From Rallus limicola (taxonomy: Eukaryota > Chordata > Aves > Gruiformes > Rallidae), in contig JAKCOZ010000003.1 of NCBI GenBank assembly GCA_022605955.1, positions 40,140,761 to 40,204,760 of the forward strand: DNA of 64,000 bases. The letters are read 5' to 3'. Shown here in pieces: positions 51,030 to 63,769 of the stretch. The notes below the pieces were generated by a model. It made no database searches. It had not been told where the DNA came from and saw only the letters and a list, made by a program, of their open reading frames with translations. Position 1 is the stretch's first letter, and the number at the start of each line of letters is the position of its first letter. Position numbers and translations under genes: made by a program.

Positions 51030-51882
51030 TCTCTAAGATATGCATTCCAGGATCCTGAAGGAGCTGGATAATGTGGTTACAGAGCCACTCTCCATCAATT
51101 CGTGGCTGCTGGATGAGGTCCACAGTGACTGGAAAAAGGGTCACATCACTGCCATTCATAAGAAAGGCAGCAAGGAGGGCCGAGGGAACTACAGGCTGCT
51201 GAGCCTCACCTCTGTGCCTGGGAAGATCATGGAACAGATCCTCCGGATGACATGTTGGAGCACATGAGGGATGAGTGCATGATCCGGGACAGCCAGCACG
51301 GTTTCACCAAGGGAAGGTTGTGCCTTACCAACCTGGTGACCTTCTATGATGGAGTGACAGCATCAGTAGATAAAGGGAAGGGAAACCGATGTCATCTACC
51401 TGGACTTGTGCAAGGCCCTTGACACAGTCCCCCACCACACCCCTATCTCTAAATTGGAGAGATGTGGATTTGATGGCTGGACCATCCAGTGGATAAGGAA
51501 CTGGTTGACAGAACATAGACAAAGGGTGGTGGTCAATGGGTCTGTGTCCAGGTGGAGGCCGGTGACAAGCGGGGTCCCCCAAGGGTCTGTCTTGGGACCG
51601 GTGCTCTTTAACATCTTTATCAGTGACATCGATGATGGAACTGAGTGCACCCTCAGCAAGTTTGTGGACAACACCAAGCTAAGTGGTGTGGTTGACACCA
51701 CAGAAGGAAAGGAAGCCATCCAGAGGGATCTTGACAGGCTGGAAAGGTGGGCCCAGGTGAACCTAATGAGGTTCAACACTGCCAAGTATAAGGTGTTGCA
51801 CTGGGGCTGGAAGAATCCCAGACATAGATACAGACTGGGAGAAGAGCTCCTGGGGAGTAGCCCTGCTGAGAAGGACCTGTGA
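51030..51882 (+). mobile_element. CR1 LINE RT fragment lacking the 3' end
   Basis: The reading frame gives [43 protein letters not shown] and [29 protein letters not shown] stands where CR1 RT normally has FADDTKL, so the catalytic aspartate is changed. Sequence ends at SPAEKDL with no CR1 3' UTR, so the tail was lost by deletion rather than by usual 5' truncation. Confidence 0.82.
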
Positions 51883-52171
51883 TGAAGTGGCTTAGCCGGT
51901 CCATCTGACAGTTCCTTCAGCACCCACAGATACATCTATGGACATAGCCAGTGCCAGTTCCCTTCAGTCCTCTTTGCTGTATTAGCTTTTCCTTTGGCCT
52001 CTTCATTCTTATTCTGTCAAGTATGAGACAGTAGGAGCTGGAAGTGGGGGAATGATGTCCACCTTCTTCATGCACTCATCCCTGGCTCCCTTTGACCTGC
52101 TACTTTGTCAGCTAGGAAGAAGGGATAATGGCAATAGGAAGGGATTCATGTCTGTGAGGGCATGGCAGCAG

Positions 52172-53160
52172 TTCACAGAATCATAGAATGGGTCGGGCTG
52201 GAAGGGACCTTGAAAATCATGAAGTTCCAACCCCACTGCCATGGCCAGGGATACCTCTCACTAGAACAAGATGCCCAAGGCCCCATCCAACCTAATCCTG
52301 AATGCCTCTGGGAAGGGGACATTCACAACCTCCTTGGGCAACCTGTTCCAGTGCCTCGCCACCCTCATAGTGAAGAATTTTTTCCTACTATCAAACCTAC
52401 AACCTTCCAATTTAAAACCATTCCTCCCTGTCCTAGTGCTACATGCCCTTCTAAAAAGTCCCTCCCTGGCTTTTTTGTAGGCCCCCTTCAGGTACTGGGA
52501 GGCTACTATAAGATCCCCTGGAGCCTTCTCTTCTACAGGCTGAACAACCCCCACTCTCTCAGCCTTCACAGGAGAGATGCTCCAGCCCTTTAACCATCTT
52601 CGTGGCTCTCCTCTGGATCTGTTCCAACAATTCCATGTCCTTCTTATGTTGGGGATTGGACACTACTCCAGGTGGGGTCTCGTAACAGCAGAGTAAAACT
52701 ATCACCTCCCTCAACCTGCTGGCCATGCTCCTTTTGATGCAGCCCAGGACATGATTTGCCTTCTGGGCTGTGAGTGCACATTGTCGGCTCATGCCAAGCT
52801 GCTTATCCACCCACAGCCCTAAGTCCTTCTCTGCAGGGCTGTTCTCTATCACTTCATCTCCCAGGCTATATTGATGTTGAGGATTGCCCTGACCCAGGTG
52901 CAGGATCTTGCACTTGTTCTTGTTGAACCTCATCACATGGGCCCATTTCTCCAGCTTGTCCAGGTCCCTCTGGGTGACATCCCATCCTTCCAGCATGTCA
53001 GCTGTACCCCACAGCTTGGTATCATCTGCAGACTTGCTGAGGGTGCACTCAACATCATCATCAGTGTCACTGATGAAGATACTAAGTAATACTGGTCCCG
53101 AGGGACACCATTTGTCGTATCTCTCCATCTGGACATCAAGCCATTGTTGTGCCATTGAGC
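52172..53160 (-). mobile_element. CR1 LINE, 5'-truncated, with 3' end
   Basis: On the minus strand it carries a long late-ORF2 frame ([57 protein letters not shown]) at 52559-53155, then the terminal FTMRVARHWNRLPKEV segment. The 3' UTR follows, ending at 52172 ('agaatcatagaatgg' on plus). The long frame suggests a relatively young copy. It faces the fragment at 51030-51882. Confidence 0.85.
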
Positions 53161-53164
53161 TGCT

Positions 53165-54425
53165 GCCATCCTAGTTGTATTGCTCTGTTGGAGAGGATGG
53201 TGGGAAGAGAAATGTGAACACTGGTGGTAATAGGTCCCAAGAGTCATTCACATTCCCCCTGTCTCCTCCAGCCATACACACAGAAGGGGGATAATGGCTG
53301 GGGAGATTTGCCCCATTCTCCCATGTTTTGGCTCATAAAAACTTAGCTTATGTTAGTATGTTTTTAGTGTGCCTAGTTGTAATGTTGGCTTTGTGGCTAC
53401 CCTCAAAAACTAATCACATAAACAAATAAAACTTTGGGAACACAATCCTGTTCTGGCAAGTAAAAGAGCAGAATTGTACCAGTTAGCCTTTTTTTAGTTT
53501 TTGCTTTCTTGAAACCTGATACTTGACCAAGATGCTGGCAGCAAGCACAGATGTCCAAACTCAGTTGAAAGCTTAGTATTAAAGCCCTAGAATCATGTCC
53601 CAACTCCTAGTGGGAAGCAGAAAGGTGTTGCAAGAGTCCTGTGCAAGTGCTAAGAAGAACTTGAATATCAAGTTCTGTAATTTACCTGATATGTGGAGGT
53701 GTAGTTCACAAGGCAAGTGGCATACAGTATGAGTTTAGTGTTATCTCAAGCTATGCAACACTTCATCTTGGAAATGTGCTTAATCCTAGTTCTATAGAAA
53801 ATTACCTCTGAATTAACTTCACCAGCAGAAACCTTAGATCTGCTTGACAAGAGTCTGGATAGCAGCTTTTGACACAAGCCTGGTGTAGGAGTAAGGGTAC
53901 CTACTAGTCACAGCACTGGTACATTCTAGCTCTCCCAAACTGTAGTATGGCACCCTGGACAACTGCAGTGACAAAGTGGCATTAAGTGGAAATGCCATGA
54001 TGTTTTCAAGGCATACAATGGGGCCCACATTTGACCTGCATTGTTTGGAGTTAATGACTGTTCTAACTGTGTATGAGTGTCCCGTGTCCTCTTTTAAAAC
54101 ACGTTTAGCTCAAGGTGGATTTTGGGAACAAGAAGCTGACTTAGAACAGAGACAGATGTAGGCACAGTGGTCTTTCTTCTGCTTAAGCTTCTTTTCATTG
54201 CCTGTTCCCCCGGTCCAAAGAATAGGAAGATTAATATGTAGTTACACGGTCGTGACATACCTCCTACTTCAGCTTCAAAAGAGATCTTATGCAGAGTCTG
54301 TGCAAGATTGTGTCCATATGAGGGAGAAGCTCTTTCCTGCTCTGGACTAAAAGTTACCCAAAATGTCAGTGAACCTTGTGGGAACAGTGTATACTGGATT
54401 TAAAGCTGCATTTTAAAGAGTAAAT
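53165..54425. other. Intergenic DNA, no feature seen
   Basis: No coding, RNA or mobile feature recognised. Confidence 0.55.
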
Positions 54426-54427
54426 TC

Positions 54428-54820
54428 TGGAGGGGACATCTTACAAGGAGAGGCTGAAGTCCCTTGTTTGTTCAGCCTGGAGGAGACTAAAGGGACAGCT
54501 CGTTATGGTCTGTGGCTTCCTGATGAGGGGGAATGAGGGGTCAGGCATTGCTCTGACCAAGGGAATGATATGAAGCTGTGACGGGGGAGGTTTAGGCTGT
54601 ATATTAGGAAGAGGTTCTCTACTGAGAGGCTGCTTGGGCCCTGGCACAGGCTCCACAGGGAAGGGGTCACAGCCCTGAGCTTGACTGAGTTCAAGAAGCG
54701 TCTGGACGATGCACTCAGTCCCATGATCTGACTTGGCTGGCCCTGTGTGGAGCAAGGAGTTGGACTTGATGATCCTTATGAGTACCTTCCAACTCAGGGT
54801 ATTCTGTGATTCTATGAGTA
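54428..54820 (+). mobile_element. CR1-type LINE 3' end (divergent subfamily)
   Basis: 'ggctgaagtcccttgtttgt', 'ttaggctgtatattaggaag' and 'ggttctctactgagaggctg' precede the tail 'ccttccaactcagggtattc' with 'tgtgattctatgag'. The tail wording differs from the other copies here, indicating a separate CR1 subfamily. Confidence 0.72.
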
Positions 54821-54824
54821 AAAT

Positions 54825-57495
54825 GGCACTTTTTTTACTCTTGATACAAAGACATGTAATGATATCTATCTTCCAGCACCAGCCTCAGTGAATTGGCTTT
54901 GGGTCAAGTCCCAAAACCCCAGTTCCTAGTCTTAAATTTGAATGCATGTTAAATCCATTCAGGTAGTGGGTCTTATTTAAAAATTAGCAGCATATTTATC
55001 CTCCTCATTTTTCCACAGTTAATTGCCAACAAATTCTGAACTATCGAACTTTTTCAGGCCTGCAGAACTCAGATCAAAACTGGGATAAAGTTGTGCTCTG
55101 TGCAGCTGCTATTTTTGTTGGGTTTAGGGAGAGTGTAATGATGGCAAATAGATGCAGATTTTGCTGAAAGCAAAAGCATCTCTCGATCACAGCTTCCTTG
55201 TGCTGTGCATGGCTCAGTTTCTGGTAGCTTCCTAGAACCATGTGACACTGTAGGGTATTAAAGTATTTTTGTATCCCATGCTGTCTTAACATCCTCAGGC
55301 TGAATGTTTATTTTGAGTTTTAAGCAAGATGTATTCACAAACCATTTCTAGGAGCCTTAGGAGAATGCAATTACATCTACAGAATATCCACTGCTCTCAG
55401 TAACTCCGTTGTGCTGGCACAAGCTTAGTACAAGCATTGATTACTGATGCATTAATTGACTCTGCGACACCTTCTAAAGATGTTGTTGGGGCTTCTTCAG
55501 TTTGCTGTTTTTTTCTTCAGCTCCTTTGCTGTTTAGGTGGTTCTCTATTTAGATCATAATAGTATAGTCTGCAGCATGGGATTATAAAGCCATTGTTAGC
55601 ATGCTTGCATTTAGAAATGAGACCTTAGGTGGTATTACCAGAGCAGAGAGAAATTTGAAAAAGTGTGGTAACTGGCATTTTAATGCATGTTTTTCACCAT
55701 GGAGATTGCTTCCTTGAATATACACTAGCAAAATTGCATATAAAAGAAGTAACTAAAATTCAGCCAGAAAAACAGAAACTAGTCCTTTGCCAACTCACCG
55801 TTCTTGCCAACACAGGAAGGCACTGTACTGTTTACAGATCCATGTAATGCATACCAGAATGCAAGCTGAATTTATTTGTGGTTATAGGTAAAACGTGTGC
55901 ACATGTTGGCAGAGGTAGCCAAGTCTGACAGGCAACACCTTGCATGTTTCCTACCCAGAGTTGCACGTAACTGCTATGAATTCAGAACAGATGTGGCTGA
56001 AAACAGTTTTGAACTGATAGTACAATGCTCTACCAAGCTCTGAAAATCTTACATGGATTTTAAACTTTGTATGATTTTACCTCAGTAAGTCCTGAGTAAA
56101 ATCATAGTGCCCTATTCAACTGCTGTTTCATAGGCAATTAGTGGAATACTCCATCCATAGTCACCCTGGATGTTTCACAAAACTAAGTAAGTAGTTGACA
56201 TCTAAAAGAGAAAATAAACTGGATAAAATGATACTGCCAGGAAATAAAGTGACTGAGAACCCATCCACACACCTTTCCCACGCAAAGCAATTGGTGAAAT
56301 GTAACTTTCAGAAGGACCTGGACAACAGGGTTGGACAGAGAATTTAGACAACAGCACAGTCCTCATACTTGTGTGACAGTTGATGGTTTTGTAAGACAGT
56401 TTCTGATCTCTGCCGACACCTCTGAAAATCTAAGTGAAAGACTGCTGGAATCAAAGATAAGAATGACTTGGTTTTTAAAGCTTTTCAGAATTTCCTGTTG
56501 CCTTTTTCAGCATCATAAAATGCCTGCTGGTTTTGTAGCTTCACTTAGGTTAAGTAGTTTGCACTGGAAGAGAGGTCTGCATGCAATTTTCTATGGCAGC
56601 TGCTGAAGCTAGTGCACAGTTTCAGGTGAAAAAAGCTGGCACATCTTAGCTTGTGTGGCATCTGAATATTCTCCTAATTATTCCTGATTGTCTTGACAGG
56701 GTTTTTTCATCCTTTCTTGAAGGAAATGGCTGTAATTTTGCAGCTATAATGTTAGGTTATTTTAAATATAAATTTCTATTTATAACATTGTTTCATTTTA
56801 GAATAGGACAGCCAATGTCTTAGAACAGTCTTCTGAGAAACTCAGTGGAGTAGAACTTGCCTGACTTGTGTCTCTTTGGTTTTGAAAACAAGCAAGCCAT
56901 TTTTCAGTTGTTTTTTCTTCTTTGTGACTTCCCCTCACCCCCATTCTATCCTGACTGATTATTTAAAAGGATGACATTAGACTTCACTAGCATGTAAAGT
57001 TATAAAGCAGCTTAAAATTAGTTGGTCTTTGTTTAAATATAGTAGCAAATCAGGACAACTGTCTAAAGGTTCTGATTTATAAAGGGCAACCATGTTCACT
57101 GGCTGGAGCATTATCAAATAGAGAAGAATGTGAGATGACAGCTTACTTTCTCTGACTAGTATAAATAACAGAGAACACTGATGCAGATGCAAATTCTTTG
57201 TGGAGAAGAAAATATCTGCAGAAAACTCTGATAAATGCTTCATTCTTGAAAAATGACACTTTTTGCTAAATTTCTGCACAAAAATGCCGGTCAACTTTAT
57301 CAGCTCTGATGTGTGCAATCAAAGCCAGGAAGTAAAGCAATCTAATAACTTTCTATCCCAGTAGTTTGTGATGTTTTTCAATTATAACACATTGCCTTTT
57401 GCAATTAAAAGACAAACAAAAAACCCAAACACACACCTCCACACCCCAAAAACATTTAGGGGTATTTCTAATCAAATATTAGTTTCTTCGGTACC
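54825..57495. other. Intergenic DNA, no feature seen
   Basis: AT-rich sequence. I see only a short A/C-rich simple repeat near 57410-57455. No gene is supported. Confidence 0.55.
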
Positions 57496-57499
57496 TGGG

Positions 57500-59962
57500 A
57501 GGTGAAAAGCCTTGGTCTGATGAAATGTGGTGTAGCCTGTAGTGCTATCAAAAGAGACCTCAGGGATCTAAGGCACTTGGTTGATGTGGGGGGAAGCACG
57601 AGTAATATTTTCCTCTATCCCTGCTGGTGGGGTGTGGGATTCAGAGCAGGCTAGGAGAGCACAGCATTTGAATAAGTGGCTGAAAGGCTGGGGCCGCCAC
57701 AGGAACTTTGGGTTCTTCAATCATGTGCTGGTTTACTCAGCACCTGGCGCGATGACTGTTGATGGGGCTCACCTGTCCCCAAGGGGAAAACAGATCGTAG
57801 CCCAGGAGTTGGTGAGGCTCACTGAGAGGGCTTTGAACTAGGTAAGAAGGGGAACAACATGATGTTCTCTGGGGTCAGGCTGTTACTTCAGGGGATATGG
57901 CTGGAGTTGATGGGGGGAGAGGGTAGAGATGAGTGGGACAGTGATGTGCCTGGGGGTGTTGTAGTAGGTGATAGCAGGGAAAATTTGGTGTATTGTCCTG
58001 TAGGATCTTGTGAGGACTCCTCAGGAGAGGCACCATTGCCCATCCCCTGCCCAAAATCTTCTTGTGTCCCATCAGGGATACCTGCACCTGCTGCCTCCCA
58101 AAAGTGCCTATATACTAATGCACAAAGTATGGGAAATAAGCAGGAAATAGATGTGGTGGCACAGCCTGGATGACTGGCACGCTGTCATGGATGGCTATGT
58201 GCTTTTTAGGAAAGATAGGCTGTGGAGGCGAGGCGGAGGCTATGGAGGTGGAGTGAAGGAGTTGTTCTTTATGTGGGAGAGCAGCTAGACTGTATTCAAC
58301 TCCACCTGGGGGAGGGTGGTGTACCAGTGGAGAGCTTGTGGGTGAGAATCAAGGGGCAGGCTAGTTAGTGTGGGTGCCGCTGTTGTGGGTGTACTACAGG
58401 CCCCCTGATCAGGAGGAGAAAGTTGATGATGCCTTCTACAAGCAGCTAGAAGCAGCCTCATGATCCCAGGCACTGGTTCTTGTGGGGGACCCCAATTACC
58501 CAGATATTTGTTGGGTGAGCAACAGGGCCAGTTGTATGCAGTCCAGACAATTTCTGCAACGTGTTGAAGATGACTTTCTGTTACAGGTTGTAGAGGAGCC
58601 GACAAGGGGGTGGGTACTGGATCTTGTTCTAACCAGTGAGGATGGGCTCGTTAGGGAAGTGAAGGTCAGGGGCAGCTTGGGACATAGTGACCACAAGATG
58701 CTGAAGTTCAGGATCTTGAGTGGAAGAAGCAAAGCAAAAAGTAGGCTTGCTACCCTGGACTTTAGAAGAGCTAACTTTGATCTCTTCTGGGACCTAATAG
58801 GAGCTATCCCATAGGCTAGGCTGTTAGAAGGAATGGGGGCCTGTGAGCGCTGGGTAGCATTTAAACAGCGCTTCTTCCAAGCCCAGGACTGGTGCATCCC
58901 TTTGAGTGAGAAATCAGGAAAGAGAGGCAGAAGACCTGTGTGGATGAGCAGGGAGCTCATGCATAAACTCAAAGGGAAGCAGAAAGTCTATGAATTGTGG
59001 AAAAAGGGTCTGAGCACTAGGGAAGAATATAGGAATGTTGTTAGGGCCTGCAAGAACACAACTAGGAAGGCTAATGCCCACTTGGAAATGAAGCTGACAA
59101 AGGATATAAAAAGGATTTTTTCAGGTATGTGAACAGTAAGAGGATGACTAGGGATAATGTTGGTGTCCTGTTGGACAAGGTGGGTGTCCTGGTAACAGGG
59201 GATGCTGAGAAGGTGGAGATACTGAACACCTTCTTTGCTTTGGCCTTCACTTCAAAGACTCCCCCTCAGGACTCCTGGACCCTGGAAGAAAGAAAGAGAG
59301 TTTGGGAAATGGAGAGCTTCCCTCTGGTTGAGGTGGGGCGGTCCTGAAGTGTCTCAGTGGGATAAACGCAGACAAATCCATGGGCCCAGATGGGATGCAT
59401 CCATGTGTGCTGAGGGAGCTGGCAGAGGTGATTGCTGAGCCACTCTCTATCATCTCCAATAGGTCTTGGAGAACAGGAGAAGTACCTAAGGACTGGAGGA
59501 TAGCCAATGTCACTCTGGTCTTTAAAAAGGGCAAGAAGGAGGATCCGAGTAACCATAGGACAGTCAGCCTCACCTCTGTCCCTGGAAAGGTGATGGAACA
59601 GTTTGTTCTGGCTGACATCTCCAAGCAATTGGAAGAGAAGAAGGTCATGAGGAGTAGTCAGCATGGATTCACCGAGGGGAGATTGTGCCTGTGGAGACAG
59701 GACAAGGGGTAATGGTCTCAAGTTGGAGCACAGGAAGTTCTGCACCAACATGTGAAAGAACTTTTTCCCAGTGAGGGTGACAGAGCCCTGGGACAGGCTG
59801 CCCAGGGGGGCTGTGGAGTCTCCTTCTCTGGAGATATTCCAGACCCCTCTGGATGCCTCTCTGTGCAATATGAGCTAGGGAGCTGCTTTGGTAGGGGGGT
59901 TGGATTTGATGATCTCTCAAGGTCCCTTCCAACCCCTACAATTCTGTGATTCTGTGGTTCTG
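57500..59962 (+). mobile_element. Long CR1 LINE with ORF1 esterase domain, EN and RT start; internal deletion
   Basis: The end of ORF1 at 57581-57841 shows the SGNH/GDSL-like esterase region (GRHRNFGFFNH ... DGAHLSPRGKQIVAQEL, with the D..H pair). ORF2 begins near 58110 (LYTNAQSMGNK). The endonuclease core lies at 58482-58814 (GDPNYPDICW, GSLGHSDHKML with the SDH catalytic motif), a linker at 58833-59132, and the RT start at 59380-59692 (MGPDGMHPCVLRELAEV, VPGKVMEQFV, SQHGFTEGRLCL). Near 59692 it jumps straight to the 3' tail (GQDKG..., 'ggttggatttgatgatctc', 'tgtgattctgtggttctg'). The RT catalytic part and all of late ORF2 are missing. It also has stops and frameshifts. Confidence 0.85.
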
Positions 59963-60516
59963 GGGTAATTCACTTAACAATCAGAGTCCAATGTAACTAT
60001 TAAGAAGGCATCCTTTATTGCAGCGCTGGGTGCTTAGGGGATTGCTTCTCCCAAGGCTCACCAAGCTGTAGGAGTAGCCTGTTTATATACATACATTATA
60101 CATATTCAAAACATTTCTGGGAATTCTAGTACATACTCCTAGCTATTCCATGAGGTGGGTGTTCTACCTTCTTTCTTCCTTTTATCATATTTCTGCCTTT
60201 CAACTAATTTGAGTCAAGGGGCACTCTTCCTAATCCTTGTCTTTCTCAAGGGTCCCAGCTTCATCCCATCACATTCTTCAGTTCATTAAAGTTCATGGCT
60301 GGTCTGATCTCTGCATGCGCATCCATTCTTGCTTGCACAGCAAGAATTCCACTGCTGCTTGTCTGTGAAGTTTTCTCCTCAAAGCCTTTCTTTTGCTAAA
60401 CTAAACATCCTTATCCATAGCTTTCTGGTTAGTAAGTTAACCCAATGACATAACAAAATCAATTTAAGCCAGATCTTTCTCAAGGATGTCCGGCTTACAC
60501 AGGGCTGCCTGTTACA
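59961..60516 (-). mobile_element. ERV LTR of about 555 bp inserted at or next to a CR1 tail
   Basis: On the minus strand it begins TGTAACAGGCAGCCC and has a TATATAAA box (plus TTTATATA at 60082-60089). AATAAAGG lies about 65 bp downstream (TTTATT at 60014-60019 on plus), followed by a U5 that ends with TTACCCCA next to the last base of the CR1 at 59962. TATA-to-polyA order and TG...CA ends fit an LTR. No internal genes are present, so it is probably solo. A clear target duplication is not visible. Confidence 0.62.
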
Positions 60517-63500
60517 TTCTAGCTACAGTTGGTTTCACAAAGGGCTTTCATTAATCCTTTGCATCCCTTCACTGAATTCATTGTATTGTGCCAGCATTTA
60601 TGTAAAAAGAAAAGTAAACCATTAAGTAGATTCTGCAGCATTTTTTCTTCAGCAGTTCCTTGTATTTCTGTGCTCGGTTCTGTGATGCTGTAACATTACC
60701 TGTGTTTCCTTCTGCTCCCAGCACAGCTAGTGAAAGGAGAATCATACATTGTTAAACTGCCAAACAGTCTTACCATGAAATGGGTGGCCTGTGCCACAGG
60801 ATTTTTTTACAGTCAGTTAATATTTCAAGGCTTTTTGTGTATGGATCTCATCAGGAAGTGAGCTAGACAATAAGAACTTGGACTTGTGGTACCAGCATTC
60901 CCAGACACATTTCTTTATTCCATATGGAGAAACAAACGTGTAAAAGCCATTTGCAAAGCTACAGTGCATTTTCCAAGTTATTTTTCTGTTAAATATTTTA
61001 ACCAAATTTGGACATGTATGGCTAGCTACAGAAACAAGGCCTTCCCCATACCTCCAACCACACTTGTATTACCTCATAGAGAGACCTGTGCAAAATTTAT
61101 GTACCAGACTGTTGTTCCTAAGACTGAAAAAGTGTATTGCAGGTTTGAAAGAACATCATCATTGACTAGACTTGGAAACATCGCCACCAAAGCAATTCTT
61201 GGTGAGTGGTGTGAATTTCTGTAGCTCCACTGAAGTCACTTTGATGCCTAAGAATGGCTGTCAGTGACTCAAGAGGATTACTCCTGCTCCCACCAACCTA
61301 GAAGAGATGTAGTGTTCTAGTATCCAAAGCTATGAACTTGTGTTTACTTAAACTAGTGCACGTTCTGAAATTAATTTGGCTACTCTCAAGACTGCTGGAT
61401 CAGGTACATGACACCAAATCCAAAATTTTCCAGTTATTTTACTTGCTTTCTGATTTCAATCTCTAAGCTCCCAAAACCGGGATCTGAGAATGGATGTTTG
61501 GATGACCAATTATGAAGAACAAGTTCTGTGCTAGAGAGGAACTGTATTTAAATCCCAGCCAAGAAATCCTGGTGGAGTGTCTCTTATGGATTGACTCATA
61601 ATTTTAGTGGTAAATTAGCAAAGTGAATTAAAAAACCCAAACCAAATAAAAAGAAATCTTAATTTTCTTGTTTGAAAGCATAATGTAAAAACTGAAGTAA
61701 GATTTACAGGATTTTGATATTTTTTCTTGATCCTTCAGTCTTGCATTTACAGAACATACAAGAAACATATTTTGCATATTTCTGGACCTTTGTGAAAGTA
61801 AGTGAAGTAAAAAAAAAAAAATGCTGTTCAGCAGATGAAAACTGTTTATGTAATTTTGCAACTGCCAGGCTTTTTTTACAAATGCAGACTGATGGGCACA
61901 AGGGGACATCTGCTGACAATGACAGGCGATGCACTGAAGCCACTTGAAGCTAGAGTTCATGCAAAAATATTGTAGGAAAGTAAAAACAATGTGGTTGTTA
62001 GGCTTCCCTGACACATTTATGCCAGACTCCAGGAAAGGTCTGAGGATTATGGTGTGTATACGTGTGTGGTTGTGTGTGTTGCGTGTGTATGCTAGGAAAG
62101 GACAGCAAGAAGGCAACATGGGATAGCTGGAAAACCAGATCTCACTGCTTGATTCCTTCACCTCAGGGCTGTAAGAAGGGCTTGCTTACCAAGGTGCTTA
62201 AGCAACACTTTGAAGGGATGGTTATATTTTGGTATAGCTGTCACAGTCCCTAAAAATCCTGAAAGTCTTTTCATTCACCAATCAAGGTACTAGCACAACC
62301 CTAGAAGGCTCCAACATGGAGCAGTAGTTGGCTGTGAGTGTGCAGCAATACTGGGTCTAACCTGGTGGTGGTCCCATTGCAACCAAATTATTTTCAAAGT
62401 ATATGTTAGAAGTCTTGAGCAATCCCTAACAAATATACCAAAGTATAAAAGGATACTGACAAGCTTTTCTTAAATCTATTAAAGATGGAAAGGACATTGC
62501 TGGAGCAATTGTCAGAGGGATCTCAGATTGGCACGCACTGATATATCACTGGAAAACCACTATTTATTCCTGGGATCTGGACTATTTCTAGTTGTGTAAC
62601 TTTCAGCTGACACGGTTACATTTGTTTTCCACTTGGAAAATGTATACTGCTCTATCATTAGACAATTGGTGAAACTCCTTTCAAACATAGATTATTCCTT
62701 TTTTTTAATGGTGCTTACTCTTTGAGAGGACTAAGAAAGTGCATTTCTTCTCAGTAAGAGTATTCCTATTAATAAGGGCATTTAACTTAAAAGTCAAGAG
62801 ACAAACAAGTTATAAAGACAAAACTAAGACCTGTGTTGCTCAGTCTGCCATAGGGATTTTTTCATATATCTTTGGACTTCCCAGTGTCCATCATCAGTGT
62901 CTTCACCATTACAATTGTAACAGCATTTCATTGCTCTATCAATGAAAACATGGCAGTCAGGAATTGTTTCAGCTTAGCTAGCTAAATCAATTTGGTAGAA
63001 GGCTAAACAAATTTATCACTGGGATCAGAAAAAGTGTAAAAATGATACCTGTGCTCTGAACTATGTGGGCTGGCTCTGTTTGGGTTTTTTTAAATCAACA
63101 AAAAAAACAAAAAACCCACCCCAAAACCAAACCAAACCAAACCCCCACTCCGCATTGCTAGGTGTTGATCTTGTTAGATGGCAGCTGTGATTATATATAT
63201 TTCCTGTGTAAGTAAGACGAGTCATTAATAGCAGCAGTTGCATACAACACAAAATTAAGCTATAATAAAGACTATACATAGATCTTAACCTTAATACTGC
63301 TCAGAAATTGAACATCACTGCTTGGTGCCTTTCACCAGGTATCTGTAACACTGAGGTAATTGTGTGTCTTTGGGTTTCCATATGAAACTCTGACTCCTAT
63401 TGGTGGGTACAAGACCATCTCCTACCCAGAGGTAATACTGCAGTTGTGCTCAGGAGGCTCCTGTGGTGTGTTTTGCCATCCACCAAGGAAACATTTGCTG

Positions 63501-63765
63501 ACTGGGCAATGTTTGTCAGGCTGAGTCTCAATGAATTTCCCTCTTTTTGGGTCAAGGATCTGATAAGTTAAATTTCCACATGTGCTACAAAAAAAAACCA
63601 ACAACAAAAAACCCACACAACCCCCCCTCCAAAACCCTACCCAAACCCCAAAATAAAAGCAAATCCTCTTGCAAACAGAACTCAGCACATTTCCTCCCTG
63701 GGGAGGGATGAGAGTGCAAAGAACATATGACAGATGTTAGCCATACTGTTTTAAGTCCTAGCTGC
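60517..63765. other. Intergenic DNA, simple repeats only
   Basis: No gene recognised. A TG-rich run lies near 62054-62092, and A/C-rich simple repeats lie at 63098-63150 and 63586-63655. Confidence 0.55.
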
Positions 63766-63769
63766 AAGA

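Noticed and set aside
63098..63150. Possible telomere-like or CRISPR-like A/C repeat
   Set aside because: Irregular AAACC-type simple repeat without fixed unit or spacers; ordinary eukaryotic low-complexity DNA.
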